Positions 51,702-60,416 of a stretch of DNA of 64,000 nucleotides are shown in pieces. Made by a program: the position numbers and the translations under genes. Positions within the stretch are counted from its first letter, which is position 1. Each line of letters starts with the position of its first letter. The DNA comes from Verrucomicrobiota bacterium (GTDB lineage Bacteria > Verrucomicrobiota > Verrucomicrobiia > Opitutales > Opitutaceae): the NCBI GenBank assembly GCA_018239675.1, contig JAFEGX010000125.1, forward strand, positions 23,595 to 87,594. The letters run 5' to 3'. The notes under the pieces are model-generated. The model did not search any database. It had not been told where the DNA came from and saw only the letters and a program-made list of their open reading frames with translations.

Positions 51702-53006
51702 ATGTCTTCGCTTTCCCGTCCGCTCCTTGCCTGGGTCACGATCGCCGCGCTGGCCGCGCTCGGTTTCTGGTGGGCGGGCCATCGCCGCGAACCGGCGCCG
51801 CGCCCCGGCGTGACGGAGATCTCGTGGTATGTGCTGATCAATCCCCTGCGCGAGGTCTATGAGGCGCAGGTCGCGGAGTTCGAGCGGCGGCATCCCGAGT
51901 ACCGGGTGCGCATTGTCTGGGTGCCCGGCACCGAGTACAACGTGCGGCTCAAGACCCTCGCCGCGGCGCACCAGCTGCCGGACCTGTTCTACACCGGCGA
52001 CGTCTGGCTGAGCTACCTGATGCCGTTCACGCGGGACCTCTCGGACTTCGCGCGGCGGGACGCGGCGGAGACCGGGCTCGACACGGACTATTTCCCCGAG
52101 ATCCGCCGCGCGATGCAGCTGGACGGGAAGATCTACATCCTGCCGGAGCACGTGAACGTCTCGCTGCTCTACTACAACCGGCGGATGTTCCGGGAGGCGA
52201 ACCTGCCGGAGCCGTCGGCGGAGTGGACGTGGGACGACTACGTGCGCGCGGCCCAGCGGCTGACGCGGCCCGGCGACGAGCACCACCCGGCGATCTGGGG
52301 CAGCTCGCGCATGGAAGGGTGGTGGGGGGAGTGGCTGATCTTCGTGCGGCAGGCGGGTGGCAAGGTTTTCACCCCCGACGGCCATCGGTGCCTGCTGGAT
52401 TCGCCCGCGGCGATCGCGGGGCTGCGGTTTTACCTCGAGAAATCGACCCGGTACGGGATCTCGGCGCCGGCGGGCTTCGAGCCGGTCAACGGGTTCGTCA
52501 ACCAGCGCGTGGCGATGGTGATCGGCGGGCACACCAACTTCTGGACCAACTACAACCAGGTGACCGACCTCGACTGGGACGTGCAGATCCTGCCGGCGGG
52601 ACCCGCGCGGCGCGCGGGCGGCGAGCTGGCGATCGCCGGCTACAGCATCAGCCGCGAGAGCCGGCATCCCGAGGCGGCGTGGGAGCTGGTGAAATTCCTG
52701 ACCCGGCCGGAGGCGATCGCGCAGGTGGTGGCGCACGGCCAGCTCTCGGTGCGGCGCTCGGTCGCCGAGGCGGTGATGCGCCAGCCCGGCCGCGCGAACC
52801 CGCACCAACTCGAGGCAGCCTACCGGCAGTTCGCGTACGCCGAGCCGATACCCCATCACCCGCACTACATCGAGATCATGCTCCAGATCGTGCAGGCCGA
52901 GGTCGATCGGATGGTAATCGGCGAGCTGACCCCTGAGGAGGCCGGGCGGCGCGCGGCGGCCGACGTGAACGCGTTCCTCGACACCTTCCACCGGGCCGCC
53001 CCATGA
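51702..53006 (+). CDS. Sugar ABC transporter substrate-binding protein, membrane-anchored (set 2)
   Basis: 434 residues from the ATG at 51702. The N-terminus MSSLSRPLLAWVTIAALAAL then GFWWAGHRRE is a membrane helix lacking a lipobox, so the protein is probably tethered. The mature part is a family 1 sugar-binding protein: EVYEAQVAEFERRHPEYRVR, LAAAHQLPDLFYTGDVWLSY, EPSAEWTWDDYVRAAQRLTR and the C-terminal AWELVKFLTRPEAIAQVVAH. It has normal length, without the extension of the 28-36 kb paralogues. It overlaps the first permease by ATGA. The set is followed by a class II aldolase gene, which suggests a deoxysugar or its oligosaccharide as ligand. Confidence 0.87.
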   Translation: MSSLSRPLLAWVTIAALAALGFWWAGHRREPAPRPGVTEISWYVLINPLREVYEAQVAEFERRHPEYRVRIVWVPGTEYNVRLKTLAAAHQLPDLFYTGDVWLSYLMPFTRDLSDFARRDAAETGLDTDYFPEIRRAMQLDGKIYILPEHVNVSLLYYNRRMFREANLPEPSAEWTWDDYVRAAQRLTRPGDEHHPAIWGSSRMEGWWGEWLIFVRQAGGKVFTPDGHRCLLDSPAAIAGLRFYLEKSTRYGISAPAGFEPVNGFVNQRVAMVIGGHTNFWTNYNQVTDLDWDVQILPAGPARRAGGELAIAGYSISRESRHPEAAWELVKFLTRPEAIAQVVAHGQLSVRRSVAEAVMRQPGRANPHQLEAAYRQFAYAEPIPHHPHYIEIMLQIVQAEVDRMVIGELTPEEAGRRAAADVNAFLDTFHRAAP

Positions 53007-53902
53007 ACCGATCCCGCGGCGAGACGCTCTGGTTCTGGCTGTTCGCGGGTCCCGCGGTCGCAGGGCTGCTGGCGTTCAATGTCTGGCCGATGCTGTATTC
53101 GCTGTGGCTGAGCTTCTGCCGGTACGAGGTGCTGGCGCCGCCGGAATTCATCGGGCTGCAGAACTACCGGTATCTCTTCACGCACGACCCGGCGTTCTGG
53201 CCGTCGGTGCGGGTGACGCTGGTCTTCACGGTGGCCAACCTGCCGCTGGCGATCGCGGGCGCGCTCGGCTTCGCGCTGCTGCTGAACCAGCCGGTGCGCG
53301 GCCGGGGCTTCTGGCGGGCGGTATTCTTCCTGCCGTCGATCCTCCCGCAGGCGGCGTTCGCCGTGGTGTTCGGCTACATCTTCCAGGCGGACGGCGGGCT
53401 GCTGAACCGCGCGCTCGCGCTCGCGGGCATCCAGGGCGCCGCGTGGACGACCTCGCCGACCTGGGCGCTCCCGGTGCTGATCGTCGTCAGCCTCTGGAGC
53501 TTCGGCTACCCGATGGTGATCTTCCTCGCGGCGCTGCAGGACGTGCCGCGCGAGCTGCACGAGGCGGCGCACATCGACGGGGCCGATGGCTGGGCGCGGT
53601 TCCGGCACATCACGCTGCCGCTCATCTCCCCGATCATCTTCTTCAATGTCGTCATGGGCGTCATCGGCGCGCTGAAGGTGTTCGACCTCGCGTACGCCTT
53701 CAGCGTCTCGCAGGCCCAGCCAATGCCGGGCGGCCCGGCGCGGGCCACGCTGTTCTACGGCCTGAACCTGTACCAGCAGGCGTTCGGCTTCTTCCATCTC
53801 GGCCTGGCGAGCGCGATGGCGTGGCTGCTGTTCGCGTTCATCGCGGCGCTCACTTACGTGAACTTCCGCGCCGGGCGCCGCTGGGTCCATTACGGCGACT
53901 GA
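53003..53902 (+). CDS. Sugar ABC transporter permease, MalF/UgpA type (set 2)
   Basis: 299 residues. Start overlaps the binding protein stop (ATGA). Six helices with the CUT1 opening LFAGPAVAGLLAFNVWPMLY and SLWLSFCRYEV. The EAA loop is RELHEAAHIDGADGWARFRH (about residues 183-202), followed by ITLPLISPIIFFNVVMGVIG. The last cytoplasmic part is short. It pairs with the second permease gene, which begins 11 bases after its stop. Its sequence differs enough from the set 1 permease to imply a different transporter rather than a recent copy. Confidence 0.94.
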   Translation: MNRSRGETLWFWLFAGPAVAGLLAFNVWPMLYSLWLSFCRYEVLAPPEFIGLQNYRYLFTHDPAFWPSVRVTLVFTVANLPLAIAGALGFALLLNQPVRGRGFWRAVFFLPSILPQAAFAVVFGYIFQADGGLLNRALALAGIQGAAWTTSPTWALPVLIVVSLWSFGYPMVIFLAALQDVPRELHEAAHIDGADGWARFRHITLPLISPIIFFNVVMGVIGALKVFDLAYAFSVSQAQPMPGGPARATLFYGLNLYQQAFGFFHLGLASAMAWLLFAFIAALTYVNFRAGRRWVHYGD

Positions 53903-53913
53903 ACCGCCCCGCC

Positions 53914-54774
53914 ATGCACCGCCGTCCCGCCCTCGCCTCGCTCGCCCTCTATGCCGCGCTCGGCCTGGGCGCGTTCGTCATGCTGGCGCCGCTCGCCTGG
54001 ATGCTGCTGACGAGCCTGAAGACCTACCCCGAGATCCTGCGGAACCCGCCGGCGTGGCTGCCGGCGCGGCCGCAGTGGGGCAATTACGCCACGGTGCTGG
54101 GCGGCTTCGCGTACTACCGGTTCTTCCTCAACTCGGTGTTCGTGGCGGTGATGGTGATCGCGGGCACGATCCTGACCTGCTGCCCCGCGGCCTATGCGTT
54201 CGCCTTCTACGAGACGCGCTTCAAGGGCCTGATCTTCGGCGCGCTGCTGTCGACCCTCATGCTGCCGGCGCAGGTCACGGTGATCCCGCTCTTCCGGGCG
54301 TTCGCCGGGCTGGGCTGGGTCGACACCTACCTTCCGCTCATCGTCCCCGCCTGGCTTGGCGGCAATGTCTTCGGGATCTTCCTGCTGCGGCAGTTCTTCC
54401 GGACCATCCCGCGGAGCTTCCTGGAGGCGGCGCGGATCGACGGCGCGTCGGAGTGGACGATCCTGTGGCAGCTCGTGGTGCCGATGAGCCGGCCGGCGGT
54501 GCTGACCGTCGCGGTCTTCACCTTCCTGTGGAGCTGGAACGACCTCTTCAACCCGCTGGTTTATCTCCAGAGCGAGTCGCTCGCGACCCTGCCGGTGGGC
54601 CTGCTGTACTTCATCGCGCGGGCCGAGCAGCTCACCGGCGGCAGCTTCGGCCAGGTGCCTTGGCACCTCGTCATGGCCCTCGCCGCCGTGATGGTCGCGC
54701 CGGTGGTCCTCGTCTTTGTCCTCGTCCAGCGCCGCTTCGTCGAGAGCGTCGCGTCGTCGGGTGTGAAGGGGTAG
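53914..54774 (+). CDS. Sugar ABC transporter permease, MalG/UgpE type (set 2)
   Basis: 286 residues from the ATG at 53914. Six helices, with the MalG-type start FVMLAPLAWMLLTSLKTYPE. The EAA loop reads RSFLEAARIDGASEWTILWQ (about residues 169-188), then LVVPMSRPAVLTVAVFTFLW and SWNDLFNPLVYLQSESLATL. It completes an importer whose ATPase is not encoded in the window. After its stop come 88 bases without obvious signals, and then the aldolase gene on the same strand, possibly cotranscribed. Confidence 0.94.
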   Translation: MHRRPALASLALYAALGLGAFVMLAPLAWMLLTSLKTYPEILRNPPAWLPARPQWGNYATVLGGFAYYRFFLNSVFVAVMVIAGTILTCCPAAYAFAFYETRFKGLIFGALLSTLMLPAQVTVIPLFRAFAGLGWVDTYLPLIVPAWLGGNVFGIFLLRQFFRTIPRSFLEAARIDGASEWTILWQLVVPMSRPAVLTVAVFTFLWSWNDLFNPLVYLQSESLATLPVGLLYFIARAEQLTGGSFGQVPWHLVMALAAVMVAPVVLVFVLVQRRFVESVASSGVKG

Positions 54775-54862
54775 GGCAGGCCGATTCGGATGGCGGAGCG
54801 GCCGCACGGTCGTTTGATTGGGTCGAGGCTCTAACGCCCAACTGACGACCTTCTCCGCCTCC

Positions 54863-56143
54863 ATGGATCCTCTCTGGCTTCACCCGCGCGACCAGCTGGT
54901 GGCGACAATGGCGCGGATTTACCGGCAGCGCATGACCACCACGTCGGGCGGGAATCTCTCCATCCGCGACACCGACGGCTCGATCTGGATCACGCCGGCG
55001 CGGGTGGACAAGGGCTCGCTGCAGCCGGCGGACATCGTCCGGCTCAAGCCTGACGGGAGCCATGAAGGGGCCCATCCGCCGTCGTCGGAGTGGCCGTTCC
55101 ACGCGGAGATCTACCGGCGCCGTCCCGACCTTGGCGCGGTCGTGCACGCGCATCCCGGTGCGCTGGTGGCGTTCTCGATCTGCCGGCTGCTGCCGGACAC
55201 CCGCGTCCAGTCGCACGCCCACGCCGTGTGCGGACGGCTCGCCTTCGCGCCGTACGCCTGCCCGGGCACGCAGGAGCTCGGCCACAACATCGCCGGGGTG
55301 TTTGCCCAGGGCGCCGATTGCGTGCTGCTGGAAAACCACGGCGTGGTGATCGGCGGCCGCGACCTGGCGGAGGCGTTCCAGCGCTTCGAGACGCTGGAGT
55401 ATGTCGCGCGCACGCTGGCGTATGCGGCGACGCTTGGGCCGGTCACGACCGTGCCCGCGGTGGCGCTGGGGCGCGACACGGACGCGGCCTACGGGGAGCT
55501 GCCCGCGGCGCCGCCCGACAATCGCGAGCGGGAACTGCGCCAGGAGATCTGCCGCTTCGTGCACCGCTCCTACCAGCAGAAGCTGCTCATCAGCACGGCG
55601 GGCGCATTCTCCGCCCGGCTGGGACCGGACCGGTTCGTGATCACGCCGCGGCGGCGCGACCGGCTTAACCTGCGGCCCGAGGGGCTCGTCCCCGTGGAGG
55701 GCGACGCCTGCGGCATTGGCCAGTCCCCGAGCCGCGCCGCGCGGCTGCACGCCGAGATCTATGCCCGCCTCCCGGAGGCCGGCGCGATCATCAACGCCCA
55801 GCCGGCCTGCGCCTCGGCCTTCGCGATCACGTCCGTCCCGCTCGACACCCGCACCATCCCGGAGAGCGCGGTGGTGCTCCGCGGGGTGCCGAAGCTGCCG
55901 TTCCTCCGGCTGGTCGAGGACGCGGCGGAAATTGCCCGCCATCTCTCGCTGAAGCAGAGCCCGGTGGTCCTGGTGGCCAACGAGGGCGCCGTGGTGGTCG
56001 GGCGCACCCTGCTCGAGGCGTTTGACCGGCTCGAGGTGCTGGAGGCGACCGCGGAGGCGTTGCTCACGGCGCGACCCCTGGGGCCGCTGGTGCCGATGTC
56101 CGACGCGGCCATGGCGGAGCTGGCGCGGGCTTTCGGCCTCTGA
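54863..56143 (+). CDS. Tandem class II aldolase/adducin-domain protein with degenerate second domain
   Basis: 426 residues from the ATG at 54863. Two class II aldolase domains are fused. Domain 1 (about 1-205) keeps TTSGGNLSIRD, the catalytic-Glu region SSEWPFHAEIYRRRPDLGAV, zinc ligands VVHAHPGALVA (residues near 94 and 96), and the third His in LLENHGVVIGG. Domain 2 (about 225-426) keeps the fold (LISTAGAFSARL, RLHAEIYARLPEAG), but the zinc positions read IINAQPACA and LVANEGAVVVG, so all three histidines are lost. Family members cleave fuculose- or rhamnulose-1-phosphate to dihydroxyacetone phosphate and lactaldehyde. Only domain 1 should be active. Convergent lut genes match that product. 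Confidence 0.88.
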   Translation: MDPLWLHPRDQLVATMARIYRQRMTTTSGGNLSIRDTDGSIWITPARVDKGSLQPADIVRLKPDGSHEGAHPPSSEWPFHAEIYRRRPDLGAVVHAHPGALVAFSICRLLPDTRVQSHAHAVCGRLAFAPYACPGTQELGHNIAGVFAQGADCVLLENHGVVIGGRDLAEAFQRFETLEYVARTLAYAATLGPVTTVPAVALGRDTDAAYGELPAAPPDNRERELRQEICRFVHRSYQQKLLISTAGAFSARLGPDRFVITPRRRDRLNLRPEGLVPVEGDACGIGQSPSRAARLHAEIYARLPEAGAIINAQPACASAFAITSVPLDTRTIPESAVVLRGVPKLPFLRLVEDAAEIARHLSLKQSPVVLVANEGAVVVGRTLLEAFDRLEVLEATAEALLTARPLGPLVPMSDAAMAELARAFGL

Positions 56144-56147
56144 GGGA

Positions 56148-56223
56148 GTAGGCGTTCAACCGCCGGAGGACGAGCTGGTTGAAAGTCGAGCGTTCCGCCC
56201 CCGCCCGGCGTTCTCCCGCCTAC
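56148..56223. terminator. Nested inverted repeats between convergent aldolase and lutC genes
   Basis: GTAGGCG (56148) pairs with CGCCTAC (56217), and inside it TTCAACC (56155-56161) pairs with GGTTGAA (56177-56183). It spans the 76-base gap between two convergent stops. No T run; a bidirectional terminator is plausible but unproven. Confidence 0.4.
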
Positions 56224-56834
56224 CCCAGCAGGAGCGCGGCCTGCACCCCGGGACCGTGCACGCCTTCGATCAGGATACCCTCGACGTCGGCGGTCTTGGA
56301 CGGCCCGGTGACCCAGACAATGTTCGGATCATCGGGCAGGGCGGCGAGCGCGGCCGAGAGGTCGGAGTGGATCTGGTCAGGCCGCACGACGGCCACGTGC
56401 ACCCACGGGGCGAGGGCGGCGAGGCGCGACGACGTGCCGCGGTCGGAGAGGATGAGCGTGCCGGTCTCGGCCACGGCGCCGACAGCGGCGGTGATGCCGA
56501 AGTCGTAGTCGTCAACCCGCGCCCGGTCGAAGGTTGTCTCGACCTGGAAGGCGGCCGGGAAGAAGCCCTCCAGCGCTGGCCAGAGCGCCGGGTCGCAGTA
56601 GCCGCGGCGCCAGCCGCCCTGCTCAAGCAGCGCAACGAGCTCGGCGCCGGACTTGAGCGGGGTGCCGTTGACGGCGGCGAACCGTTGGAAGAACTGCGCC
56701 CAAGTGTCGCCGGGCGGCTGGGCGGCGCGGAGCTGGATCAACTCGTGATCCCACTCGGGCAGCGGGGCGCGGCGCGGGAGCGGGGCGAGGGCGGCGCGGA
56801 CGCGCGCGAGGATCTCGTTGCGCTCGGTGCTCAT
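56220..56834 (-). CDS. lutC: LutC-type lactate utilisation protein (YkgG/DUF162)
   Basis: 204 residues. The start at 56834 overlaps the lutB stop by ATGA. The LutC fold is recognisable from RVDDYDFGITAAVGAVAETG (about residues 110-129), TLILSDRGTSSRLAALAPWV and the late PNIVWVTGPSKTADVEGILI, which form the Rossmann-like core. LutC is the third subunit of the cytosolic LutABC L-lactate oxidase system that converts L-lactate to pyruvate. It lacks iron-sulfur ligands, as expected. It is the last gene of the rhaA-lutABC operon. Confidence 0.92.
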   Translation of the reverse strand: MSTERNEILARVRAALAPLPRRAPLPEWDHELIQLRAAQPPGDTWAQFFQRFAAVNGTPLKSGAELVALLEQGGWRRGYCDPALWPALEGFFPAAFQVETTFDRARVDDYDFGITAAVGAVAETGTLILSDRGTSSRLAALAPWVHVAVVRPDQIHSDLSAALAALPDDPNIVWVTGPSKTADVEGILIEGVHGPGVQAALLLG

Positions 56835-58225
56835 GACTTCCTCCGCTCCCTCATCCACTGCCGGAACCGGCCGCCCTGCCAGGCGGGCAGCGTGCGCTTC
56901 TCCTCCCAGGCGCGCAGGGCGGGCACCGGGATGAACTTGGTCGGCAGGACGTTCAACAGCCGCCCGCCGAGCAGCGCGGCCTTCCAGGCGGCGGGCTGCG
57001 ACGCGAGCAGCGCCCATGCGCCCATCGGCGGCGACGCGACCGCGGCGCGCGGGGCGCCCTCGGCCTTGCCGCGGGCGCGCAGGCGGAGCAGGAGGTCGGG
57101 AATCGGGATGTTCACCGGGCAGACCTCTTGGCACGCCCCGCAGAGCGACGACGCCTTCGGGAGGTCGGCGAGCTCAGGGAACTGCTTGCCAGCGAGCAGC
57201 GGCGACAGCACGGCGCCGACCGGACCCGGATAGACGCTCCGGTAGGCGTGGCCGCTGGCCTGGCGGTAGATCGGGCAGACGTTGAGGCACGCGCCGCAGC
57301 GGATGCAGCGGAGGATCTCGCGGCACTCGGACGCGAGCACCTCGGTGCGGCCGTTGTCGACGAAGACCACGTGCATCTCCTCGGGACCATCCGGCTGGCC
57401 GGCGGCGCGCGGGCCGGAGATGAATTCCGTGTAGACGGTCAGCTGCTGCGCCGTCGCCGAGCGCGCCAGCAGGTTGAGCAGCACGCCGAGGTCGCGGTCG
57501 CGCGGCACCAGCTTCTCGATGCCGACGAGCGCGATGTGGACCTTCGGCGCGGCGAGGCTGAAGCGCGAGTTGCCCTCGTTGGTGACGAGGACGATGCGGC
57601 CGCTCTCGACCGAGACGAAGTTCGCCCCGGTCAGGCCGACATCGGCGGCGAGGTACTTGTGGCGGAGGAATTTCCGGGCGCGCCGCGTGATGGTCCCGGG
57701 ATCGTCGTTGTAGTCCCCGAGCCCCTCGCGCTCGAAACTCCGGGCGATCTCGCGGCGGTTCTTGTGGATGATCGGGCGGACGATGTGACTCGGATGGTCG
57801 TGGTCGATCTGGACGATGAACTCGCCGAGGTCGGTCTCGAGCGCCTCGATGCCGTGCTTCCCGAGGTATTCCGCAAGGCCAATCTCCTCGCTCACCATGG
57901 TCTTGGCCTTGACCATCTTGGTCGCGCCGCGGGCCTTCATGATCCCGAGGACGGTGGCGCAGGCGGATTCGGCGGTGGCGGCCCAGTGGACCTTGGCGCC
58001 GTTGGCGGCGAGCTTCGCCTCGACGATCGGCAGGTAGGTGTCGAGGTTCTCGATCACGTGCTGCTTGATCTCGCCGGCGGTGGCGCGGAGGTGATTCGGG
58101 TCCGCGAAGTGGTCGAAGAGGAGCTTGGTCCGCTTCTCGTGGGTCGCCTTGGTGCTCTGGTAGACCGACGCCCGCTTGTCGGGCGGCAGGTCGGCGGCGA
58201 AGCGGTCGATGAGTTGCGTGGCCAT
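56831..58225 (-). CDS. lutB: LutB-type iron-sulfur lactate utilisation protein (YkgF)
   Basis: 464 residues from the ATG at 58225; an ATG seven codons earlier overlaps lutA and is less likely. The N-terminal DUF162-like domain has KAKTMVSEEIGLAEYLGKHG and VGLTGANFVSVESGRIVLVT, followed by VTNEGNSRFSLAAPKVHIAL. Two ferredoxin-type 4Fe-4S clusters are in the C-terminal third: CIRCGACLNVCPIYRQASGH (about residues 313-332) and SLCGACQEVCPVNIPIPDLL (about 365-384). Electrons from lactate pass through these clusters. It overlaps lutC by ATGA and follows lutA with four bases between them, so the three are translated together. Confidence 0.95.
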   Translation of the reverse strand: MATQLIDRFAADLPPDKRASVYQSTKATHEKRTKLLFDHFADPNHLRATAGEIKQHVIENLDTYLPIVEAKLAANGAKVHWAATAESACATVLGIMKARGATKMVKAKTMVSEEIGLAEYLGKHGIEALETDLGEFIVQIDHDHPSHIVRPIIHKNRREIARSFEREGLGDYNDDPGTITRRARKFLRHKYLAADVGLTGANFVSVESGRIVLVTNEGNSRFSLAAPKVHIALVGIEKLVPRDRDLGVLLNLLARSATAQQLTVYTEFISGPRAAGQPDGPEEMHVVFVDNGRTEVLASECREILRCIRCGACLNVCPIYRQASGHAYRSVYPGPVGAVLSPLLAGKQFPELADLPKASSLCGACQEVCPVNIPIPDLLLRLRARGKAEGAPRAAVASPPMGAWALLASQPAAWKAALLGGRLLNVLPTKFIPVPALRAWEEKRTLPAWQGGRFRQWMRERRKS

Positions 58226-58229
58226 GGGT

Positions 58230-59012
58230 TCAGGCGCGATGACCAACGTTCACGAGCGCGTCGCGCAGGATCTGCGCGAGGTGGCGGATCTGGACCGGCT
58301 GACCGTCCTTCTCGGCCAGTCCGCCCATGTGCATGAGACAGCTCATGTCGCCGGAGACGAGATAGTCCGGCTTGACCGCCCGGATGTGGTCGAGCTTGAG
58401 GTGGCCCATGCTGCTCGAGAGGTGCGGGAAACTCACCGAGAACGTGCCGCCGAAGCCGCAGCACTGCTCGGCCTCGCCGAAGGGCACGACGGTGAGCCCC
58501 TCGATCGACTGCAGCAGCGCGAGCGAGGCGGCCTCGCTGGCGGTGCCCCGGTTGTGGCAGTTGCGGTGGAAGGCCACCTTGCCCTCGAACCGGCCCGGCC
58601 AGCGGGTGAGCCCGAGGCCGTTCACCAGATAGTCGGCCAGCTCCCAGGTCTTGCGGGCGAGATGCTGTACGGCCGGCAGGTCGGCCTCGTGCTCGAACTC
58701 CAGCAGCGCGCCGTGCCGGAGCATCGCGGCGCAGGAGCCGGAGGGCACCAGCACCGGCGTCTCGCCCGCGAAGGTCTTCACGGTGTGCCGCACGACCTTG
58801 CGCGACGACGGCCAGTCGCCGCCGTTGAAAGCCGGCTGGCCGCAGCAGGTCTGGCCCTCGGGAAAATCCACCGTCACGCCGGCGTGCTCGAGCACCTCGA
58901 CCGTGGCCTTCGCGACGTCGTCATAGAACGCGTCGCAGAGGCAGGTGGCCATGAGCTGGACTCGGCGCTCGGGGCCGAGGGGCAGACGCGGGAGCTGGGA
59001 GGACGAGGCCAT
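58230..59012 (-). CDS. lutA: LutA-type CCG-domain lactate utilisation protein (YkgE)
   Basis: 260 residues. Two cysteine-rich CCG domains are clear: PEGQTCCGQPAFNGGDWPSS (about residues 52-71) and GEAEQCCGFGGTFSVSFPHL (about 183-202). Each CCG domain binds a 4Fe-4S cluster in this family, as in the C-terminal part of GlcF and heterodisulfide reductases. Between them lies VAFHRNCHNRGTASEAASLA with a further conserved Cys. It is one of three subunits that oxidise L-lactate to pyruvate. It lies about 30 bases after rhaA on the same strand, tying lactate oxidation to rhamnose breakdown. Confidence 0.95.
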   Translation of the reverse strand: MASSSQLPRLPLGPERRVQLMATCLCDAFYDDVAKATVEVLEHAGVTVDFPEGQTCCGQPAFNGGDWPSSRKVVRHTVKTFAGETPVLVPSGSCAAMLRHGALLEFEHEADLPAVQHLARKTWELADYLVNGLGLTRWPGRFEGKVAFHRNCHNRGTASEAASLALLQSIEGLTVVPFGEAEQCCGFGGTFSVSFPHLSSSMGHLKLDHIRAVKPDYLVSGDMSCLMHMGGLAEKDGQPVQIRHLAQILRDALVNVGHRA

Positions 59013-59042
59013 GCGGCGGGCAGGGGATCCTTGATCGCAGAT

Positions 59043-60299
59043 TTACTTCCGTTGGGCAAGATGCTCCCGCTCGTAACGTTGGACGGTCGGCAGCCACGCC
59101 CGGTCGCCCGGCGCGTTCTGGCGGCGGCAGTGTTCGTCCCAGACGGCGGCAAACGGCAGGGTCTTGAGCTCCTCAAGCAGGACGAGCCGGCCGGTGTGAT
59201 CGCCGGCGGCCTCGAGTTCGCGCAGGCGGGCGGACGGCTCGAGCAGGGCGAGCAGCAGGCACTTGAGGGCGTTGCGCGTGCCGAGCACCCAGGCCGCGAC
59301 GCGGTTGATGCTCGCGTCGAAATAGTCGAGCCCGATCGCGGTGCGGGGCAGGAAGCCGCCGCGGACCAGCTCCTCGAACAGCGCGCGCGTCGGATCGTCG
59401 AGCAGCACGACGTGGTCGCTGTCCCAGCGGACGCCGCGGCTGACGTGCAGCAGTAGGTACGGCACGTACTGGAGCACCGACGAGACCTTGTCGGCGACCG
59501 ACTCGGTCGGATGGAAATGACCCATGTCGAGGCAGAGCGTCTTCTTCCGCGTGACGGCGTAGCCGAGGTAGAACTCGTGCGAGCCGACGACGTAGCTCTC
59601 GGAGCCGATGCCGAAGAGCTTGCACTCGACCGCGTCGCGGTGGATGCGCTCGTCGATCGGCTCCTTGAACACGGCGTCGAGCGAGGCCGCGAGGCGCTCG
59701 CGCGGGCCCTTGCGGTCGGCGGGCAGGTCCTTGTGGCCGTCGGGAATCCAGACATTGGTCACGGTGGGAGTGCCCAGCGCCTGGCCCATGGCGGCGCCGA
59801 TGCGGCGGCAGGCGATGGCGTGCTCGATCCAGAACTGGCGGACGGCGGCGTCGCGGTGCGACAGGGTGAAGCCGTCGTTGGCGAGTGGGTGCGAGAAGCA
59901 GGTTGGATTGAAGTCGAGCCCGAGGCCGCGGGACTTGGCCCAGTCGATCCAGCTCTGGAAATGCTCCGGCCCGATGGCGTTGCGCTCGACCTTCTTCCCC
60001 CCGAAGTCGCCGTAGATGGCGTGGAGGTTCAGGCGGTGCTTGCCGGGAATGAGCGAGAGAGCGGTGTCGAGGTCCTGCCGGAGCTCGGCGAGCGTGCGGG
60101 CCTTGCCGGGATAGTTGCCGGTGGCCTGGATGCCGCCGCCCTCGAGGGTGGCGCCGGCGCGCTCAAACCCGCCGACGTCATCGCCCTGCCAGCAGTGGAG
60201 GGAAATGGGGGTCGCGGCGAGGGTGGCGAGGACTTGCTCGGTATCGATGCCGAACGAGGCGTAGGCCTCGCGGGCCAGGGCGTAGGCGGGGGTGCTCAT
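59043..60299 (-). CDS. rhaA: L-rhamnose isomerase
   Basis: 418 residues from the ATG at 60299, equal to E. coli RhaA in length. The conserved stretches are unmistakable: [20 protein letters not shown] (about residues 33-52), [45 protein letters not shown]-like [20 protein letters not shown], and ALCLD-like [20 protein letters not shown] with metal-binding residues. [20 protein letters not shown] and [20 protein letters not shown] complete the barrel. It interconverts L-rhamnose and L-rhamnulose with Mn2+ in the cytosol. It is first in the operon with lutABC and divergent from an AraC regulator. No rhamnulokinase gene is present in the window. Confidence 0.97.
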   Translation of the reverse strand: MSTPAYALAREAYASFGIDTEQVLATLAATPISLHCWQGDDVGGFERAGATLEGGGIQATGNYPGKARTLAELRQDLDTALSLIPGKHRLNLHAIYGDFGGKKVERNAIGPEHFQSWIDWAKSRGLGLDFNPTCFSHPLANDGFTLSHRDAAVRQFWIEHAIACRRIGAAMGQALGTPTVTNVWIPDGHKDLPADRKGPRERLAASLDAVFKEPIDERIHRDAVECKLFGIGSESYVVGSHEFYLGYAVTRKKTLCLDMGHFHPTESVADKVSSVLQYVPYLLLHVSRGVRWDSDHVVLLDDPTRALFEELVRGGFLPRTAIGLDYFDASINRVAAWVLGTRNALKCLLLALLEPSARLRELEAAGDHTGRLVLLEELKTLPFAAVWDEHCRRQNAPGDRAWLPTVQRYEREHLAQRK

Positions 60300-60416
60300 G
60301 GGAATTGATGCAATAAATGAATCAGGACTTCGGGGTGGAGGGCGGGGCGCGAAGGTCCATGCTAGCAGCAAAAGACCAGGCTTGGAATCCATGCCCTGAC
60401 CTCAAAGATACAGAAA
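60300..60416. promoter_or_regulatory. Divergent regulatory region between rhaA and the AraC gene
   Basis: 117 bases, somewhat A/T-richer than the surroundings near rhaA (GATGCAATAAATGAATCAGG at 60307-60326). The word TCCATGC occurs twice as a direct repeat, at 60356-60362 and 60388-60394, 32 bases apart. AraC proteins bind direct half-sites spaced by about 21 or more bases, so this is a weak operator candidate. No clear -35/-10 pair is claimed. Confidence 0.4.
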
